This document shows, in pieces, positions 5,794-7,929 of a stretch of DNA of 7,929 nucleotides. Location: contig JANXWQ010000450.1 of assembly GCA_025351065.1 (NCBI GenBank), positions 1 to 7,929 on the forward strand. The letters are read 5' to 3'. The translations under genes were made by a program, and so were the position numbers. Each line of letters starts with the position of its first letter. The stretch's first letter is position 1. The notes under the pieces are model-generated. The model had not been told where the DNA came from, did no database searches, and worked only from the letters and a program-made list of their open reading frames with translations. Origin of the DNA: Chthoniobacter sp. Its GTDB lineage: Bacteria; Verrucomicrobiota; Verrucomicrobiia; Chthoniobacterales; Chthoniobacteraceae.

Positions 5794-6348
5794 ATGACCA
5801 TCCTGCCCCGTCCCCTTTCGCTCCTCGCCAGCATCGCCCTCGCCCTCGCGAGCTGCCATGCGGGCGATGCGCCGAAAGTCACTGAAAAACCCGCCGACCT
5901 TTCCAAAATGAACAAAGAGGAACTCAGCAAAAAACTGACCCCCGCGCAATTCAACGTGGCCTGCGAAAACGGCACCGAGCCGGCCTTTCGCAACGCCTAC
6001 TGGGACAATCACGAAGCCGGCATTTACGTCGATGTCATCAGCGGCGAGCCGCTTTTCGCGTCGGTGCATAAGTTCGACTCCGGCACCGGCTGGCCGAGTT
6101 TTTGGCAGCCGTTGAAAAAGGAGGCGCTGCGCGACAAGAGCGACACCTCGCATGGCATGCAGCGCGACGAAGTGCGCTCCACAAAAAGCGACGCCCACCT
6201 CGGCCACGTCTTCCCCGACGGCCCGAAGCCGACCGGCCTGCGCTACTGCATCAACTCGGCGTCGCTGCGCTTCGTGCCCGTGGCGAAGCTGAAGGAATTC
6301 GGCTACGAAGAATTTCTCCCGCTGTTTGCCAAACCCGCGGCGAAGTAG
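5794..6348 (+). CDS. msrB: Peptide-methionine (R)-S-oxide reductase MsrB, lipoprotein
   Basis: A 184-residue precursor that reduces the R epimer of methionine sulfoxide in proteins; it should act outside the cytoplasm. Seen: a lipoprotein signal ending in LASC (18-21), lipidated Cys21, and a linker (22-45). The MsrB domain follows: GTEPAFRNAYWDNHEAGIYV (60-79), SGEPLFAS, KFDSGTGWPSFW (93-104), SHGMQR (119-124), DAHLGHVFPDGPKPTGLRYC (133-152) and INSASLRFV. Cys152 is the catalytic cysteine and the His135/His138 motif is intact. The two CxxC zinc motifs of E. coli MsrB are missing (VISG and STKSD instead), so this is a zinc-free form. The usual resolving Cys in DSGCGWPSF is Thr98. The only other mature cysteine is Cys57 (FNVACENG), a candidate alternative resolving residue. 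It would need reduced thioredoxin or an exported equivalent. Confidence 0.95.
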   Translation: MTILPRPLSLLASIALALASCHAGDAPKVTEKPADLSKMNKEELSKKLTPAQFNVACENGTEPAFRNAYWDNHEAGIYVDVISGEPLFASVHKFDSGTGWPSFWQPLKKEALRDKSDTSHGMQRDEVRSTKSDAHLGHVFPDGPKPTGLRYCINSASLRFVPVAKLKEFGYEEFLPLFAKPAAK

Positions 6349-6353
6349 CCGCC

Positions 6354-6380
6354 GCGCCCGCGCCCGGCGCTATCTTTTTT
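6354..6380 (+). terminator. Possible weak intrinsic terminator after msrB
   Basis: A 5-bp GC stem, GCGCC (6354-6358) with GGCGC (6366-6370), has a 7-nt loop and is followed after 4 nt by six T (6375-6380). It lies between the convergent msrB and dehydrogenase stops, and its T-tract is inside the 3' end of the dehydrogenase gene. The stem is short and the gap before the T-run is not ideal. Confidence 0.3.
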
Positions 6381-7170
6381 CCGCCCGCCGCTGCGTCAGG
6401 AAAAGGCGCACGATGAAGATCGGCACGAGCGTCGCGATGGTCATCACCGTGCAGACGAACCAGCCCGGAATCACCCGCGCCCGGTCGCGCTCCACAGCGT
6501 CGAGTCCGGCGCGTGCCACGTCCTCGGCGGGCACTTTGAAGATCTCCGGCGCGGGCAGCGACTCGCCCGTGCCGGGGCGGTCGGCGATGCGCCCAAACTC
6601 CGTGCTCACCGGCCCCGGACACAGCGCCGTCACCGACACTCCGGTACCGCGCAATTCCGCGCGCAACGCCTCGGAGAAGCTGGTCACGTAAGCCTTCGTG
6701 GCCGCATACACCGCCATCTTCGGCAGCGGCAGCAGGCTGGCCACGCTGCTCACATTGAGGATCGCCCCGCGGCCCGCGCGCACGAGATCGGGCAGCAGCG
6801 CGTGGGTCAGCCGGGTGAGCGCCTTGATGTTCACATCCAGCATCGTACTCACACGCGACCAGTCGCTTTCCTCAAAAAAACCGTGGTCGCCCAGCCCGGC
6901 GTTGTTGACCAGCAGGCTCACGCGCTCGCCGCTCGCGGCCAGCGCAGCAAGCAGCGCCTCGGTCTGCACCTCGTCCGCGAGATCCGCCGTGTGGCAGTGG
7001 ATGGTCAGGCCGGGGCGGTCCAGCTCCAGCTTCAGCGCCCCCAGCCGGTCCAACCGCCGCGCCACCAGGATCAGCGACCGCGCGTGCGGCGCGAGTTGCC
7101 GCGCAAACTGCTCGCCGATGCCCGAGGACGCGCCCGTAATGAGCGCCGTGCAGCCGTGGAAAAAATTCAT
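6370..7170 (-). CDS. Short-chain dehydrogenase/reductase (classical SDR) with C-terminal membrane tail
   Basis: A 266-residue NAD(P)-dependent oxidoreductase. Seen: Rossmann cofactor motif TGASSGIG (12-19), ARRLDRL (37-43), typical of NADP preference, TADLAD (61-66), NNAG (89-92), VNIKA (113-117), ILNVSSVAS (137-145) with catalytic Ser142, YAATK (155-159) with Tyr155 and Lys159, and CPGPVSTEF (184-192). After the usual catalytic core a hydrophobic stretch (about 236-256, GWFVCTVMTIATLVPIFIVR) and the basic tail LTQRRAEKR suggest a C-terminal membrane anchor, a feature of SDRs acting on hydrophobic substrates such as lipids or ketoacyl compounds. The ATG at 7170 gives the standard short N-terminus; ATG 7236 would add a leader translated from the heptad repeat and is rejected. 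The substrate is unknown. Confidence 0.92.
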   Translation of the reverse strand: MNFFHGCTALITGASSGIGEQFARQLAPHARSLILVARRLDRLGALKLELDRPGLTIHCHTADLADEVQTEALLAALAASGERVSLLVNNAGLGDHGFFEESDWSRVSTMLDVNIKALTRLTHALLPDLVRAGRGAILNVSSVASLLPLPKMAVYAATKAYVTSFSEALRAELRGTGVSVTALCPGPVSTEFGRIADRPGTGESLPAPEIFKVPAEDVARAGLDAVERDRARVIPGWFVCTVMTIATLVPIFIVRLFLTQRRAEKR

Positions 7171-7183
7171 CCGGCGAGTGGAA

Positions 7184-7265
7184 GGGGACGCGTGCCGGGT
7201 GGCAAGTGGCAAGTGCCGCGGCGACGCTCTTTCCACTTGTCACCTGCCACCCGGCACCTGTCCCC
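7184..7265. repeat. Imperfect inverted repeat made of ~7-bp units
   Basis: The left arm 7184-7215 and right arm 7234-7265 are reverse complements at 28 of 32 positions, around an 18-nt spacer (7216-7233). Each arm is itself roughly heptameric. The right arm reads CACTTGT, CACCTGC, CACCCGG, CACCTGT, CCCCTGC; the left arm contains GTGCCGG, GTGGCAA, GTGGCAA, GTGCCGC. It fills most of the 102-bp gap between the divergent dehydrogenase and cupin genes and ends 7 nt before the cupin ATG. It would form a strong hairpin in any transcript crossing it. There is no T-tract, so it does not look like a terminator. Confidence 0.85.
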
Positions 7266-7272
7266 TGCCCCC

Positions 7273-7626
7273 ATGACTGTGCTCAACCTCACCGACCAAA
7301 AACCCTTCACCACCAAGGACGGCTCGACCATCCGCAGCATCCTCGACCGCACCAATGCGCCCGTCGAAAAGCAGTCGCTCGCCGAGGCGCGCGTGCCCGC
7401 CGGCGCGGCCACGCAGCGGCATTACCACCGGCTCGCGGAGGAGTTCTACTTCATCCTCAAAGGCGCGGGCGAAATGGAGATCGACGGCACCGTGCACCCC
7501 GTCGGCCCCGGCGATGCCATCCTCATTCCAGCGGGCGCGTGGCACGCCATCACCGCCCGCGAAACCCTCCGCTTCCTCTGCTGCTGCGCACCGCCGTACG
7601 CGCACGAAGACACCTATTTCGCGTAG
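7273..7626 (+). CDS. Single-domain cupin protein
   Basis: A 117-residue small beta-barrel protein with a metal site; function unassigned. Seen: cupin motif 1, G-x5-HxH-x4-E-x6-G, as Gly44, His50, His52, Glu57 and Gly64 (RHYHRLAEEFYFILKG), and motif 2, G-x5-PxG-x2-H, as Gly80, Pro86, Gly88 and His91 (GDAILIPAGAWH). The 3-His/1-Glu metal ligands are therefore complete. A Cys triplet (FLCCC, 103-105) lies on a late strand. The domain resembles the phosphomannose-isomerase-like cupin group often annotated in bacteria; a sugar or small-molecule binding, isomerase or dioxygenase role is possible but cannot be chosen here. The ATG at 7273 immediately follows the heptad inverted repeat and has no Shine-Dalgarno. 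It is divergent from the dehydrogenase; a functional link is not shown. Confidence 0.9.
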   Translation: MTVLNLTDQKPFTTKDGSTIRSILDRTNAPVEKQSLAEARVPAGAATQRHYHRLAEEFYFILKGAGEMEIDGTVHPVGPGDAILIPAGAWHAITARETLRFLCCCAPPYAHEDTYFA

Positions 7627-7693
7627 CGCCGTATGAGCGAAAATGAAAATGCCTCGTAAAATCAGTAGGCCTCGAGATAGGAACGGCGACGCC

Positions 7694-7795
7694 ATGAATC
7701 GCACCCAAAATCACCCCACCACCGCCGCGTTCGTCCTCGCTCTCTTTCTCCACCCGATCTTCGCCAGTGCGAGTGGCCTGCTCCCCGAAAATTGA
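7694..7795 (+). pseudogene. 5' fragment of a secreted-protein gene, apparently interrupted by the IS
   Basis: Seen: ATG at 7694, with AGGAA (7679-7683) ten bases upstream, the best ribosome site in the window, and TAAAAT (7657-7662) as a possible -10. The frame encodes MNRTQNHPTTAAFVLALFLH and continues PIFASASG: a polar start, hydrophobic core (11-23) and an ASA cleavage site, i.e. a complete signal peptide. It then meets what looks like the left end of an IS3-family element (about 7774) and stops at TGA 7793-7795 inside it, after 33 codons. Codons are strongly GC-ending like the neighbours. The rest of the gene, if it survives, should lie beyond the IS to the right of the window. The mature product cannot be identified. 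A genuine 33-residue peptide is a less likely alternative. Confidence 0.6.
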
Positions 7796-7810
7796 TCCAG
7801 GCGCTATGAG

Positions 7811-7839
7811 AGTTGGCGGCGCGCCAGCGCCGCCCAACT
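7811..7839 (+). repeat. Hairpin just upstream of the transposase OrfA start
   Basis: AGTTGGCGGCGC (7811-7822) pairs with GCGCCGCCCAACT (7827-7839), 12 bp with a single bulged C, around the loop GCCA. It ends 4 nt before the orfA ATG, so in a transcript entering from outside it would bury the translation start. Similar protective structures limit transposase expression in several IS families; that role is inferred here. Confidence 0.7.
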
Positions 7840-7843
7840 CCCA

Positions 7844-7929
7844 ATGAAAAGAAAACGACATACACCCGAAGAGATCATCAAGAAGCTGCGTGAGGCGGCG
7901 ACGCTTTTGGCCGGAGGCCAGGGCGTCGA
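7844..7929 (+). CDS. IS3-family transposase OrfA, partial
   Basis: Seen: the first 28 residues, beginning MKRKRHTPEEIIKKLREA and continuing ATLLAGGQGV, before the window ends. The KRKRHTPEQIIxKLREAexLLAxG pattern is the characteristic start of OrfA proteins of IS3-family elements (HTH_Tnp_1, PF01527), in which a helix-turn-helix recognises the IS ends. In the family OrfA (about 90-100 residues) is followed by OrfB, with an integrase DDE core made as an OrfAB fusion by -1 frameshifting; none of that is visible here. The ATG sits 4 nt past a hairpin and has no Shine-Dalgarno apart from that structure. Whether the element is intact cannot be said. Confidence 0.88.
   Translation, partial: MKRKRHTPEEIIKKLREAATLLAGGQGV

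Larger units (their letters stand above)
7774..7929 (+). mobile_element. IS3-family insertion sequence, left end only
   Basis: OrfA (start 7844) marks the element. The left terminus is probably TGGCCTGCTCCCC at 7774, 70 bp before orfA, since IS3-family ends begin with TG and often have a C-rich stretch. TGATCCAGGCG at 7793 is a second candidate. The right end, the second inverted repeat and the 3-4 bp target duplication are outside the window, so the boundary cannot be proven here. Confidence 0.65.

Noticed and set aside
7167..7412. Frames through the dehydrogenase-cupin gap encoding CHLPPGT-type repeats
   Set aside because: These peptides are just the heptad DNA repeat translated; the real starts are ATG 7170 and ATG 7273.

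Overview
The window is a GC-rich bacterial chromosomal segment with tightly packed genes, few recognisable Shine-Dalgarno sequences, strongly GC-ending codons and several exported or lipid-anchored proteins. The gene content and style look like Verrucomicrobiota (perhaps Opitutales). That is an impression only, since no rRNA or lineage marker is present.

Layout. (1) 1-2290, minus strand: a compact marR - tolC-family - pgeF (yfiH-like) unit. The marR stop abuts the tolC start, and only 3 nt separate the tolC stop from a GTG start for pgeF, which runs off the left edge. (2) 2399-2878, plus: a stand-alone cyclic-nucleotide-binding-fold protein, divergent from marR. (3) 2886-3430, minus: a small lipoprotein and, upstream of it, a possible 41-residue membrane peptide. 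(4) 3596-3682, plus: tRNA-Ser(GCT). (5) 3705-4820, minus: an exported protein with two thioredoxin folds (CxxC in each). (6) 4904-5714, plus: two small integral membrane proteins of unknown function, followed by an MsrB lipoprotein (5794-6348). (7) 6370-7170, minus: a short-chain dehydrogenase with a C-terminal membrane segment. (8) 7273-7626, plus: a single-domain cupin, divergent from the dehydrogenase. Between these two lies a long imperfect inverted repeat built from about 7-bp units. (9) 7694-7929: the signal-peptide start of a secreted protein that appears cut off by an IS3-family insertion sequence, whose OrfA begins at 7844 and leaves the window.

How they may work together: MarR probably autoregulates its unit and controls the TolC-like export channel. 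The exported double-thioredoxin protein and the MsrB lipoprotein both suit thiol/disulfide and methionine-sulfoxide chemistry outside the cytoplasm, but no physical link is shown. The rest looks like ordinary chromosomal housekeeping. The least expected structures are the heptad inverted repeat, the IS-interrupted secreted gene and the very short leaders suggested by promoter positions. No CRISPR array, phage module or clear defence system is visible.
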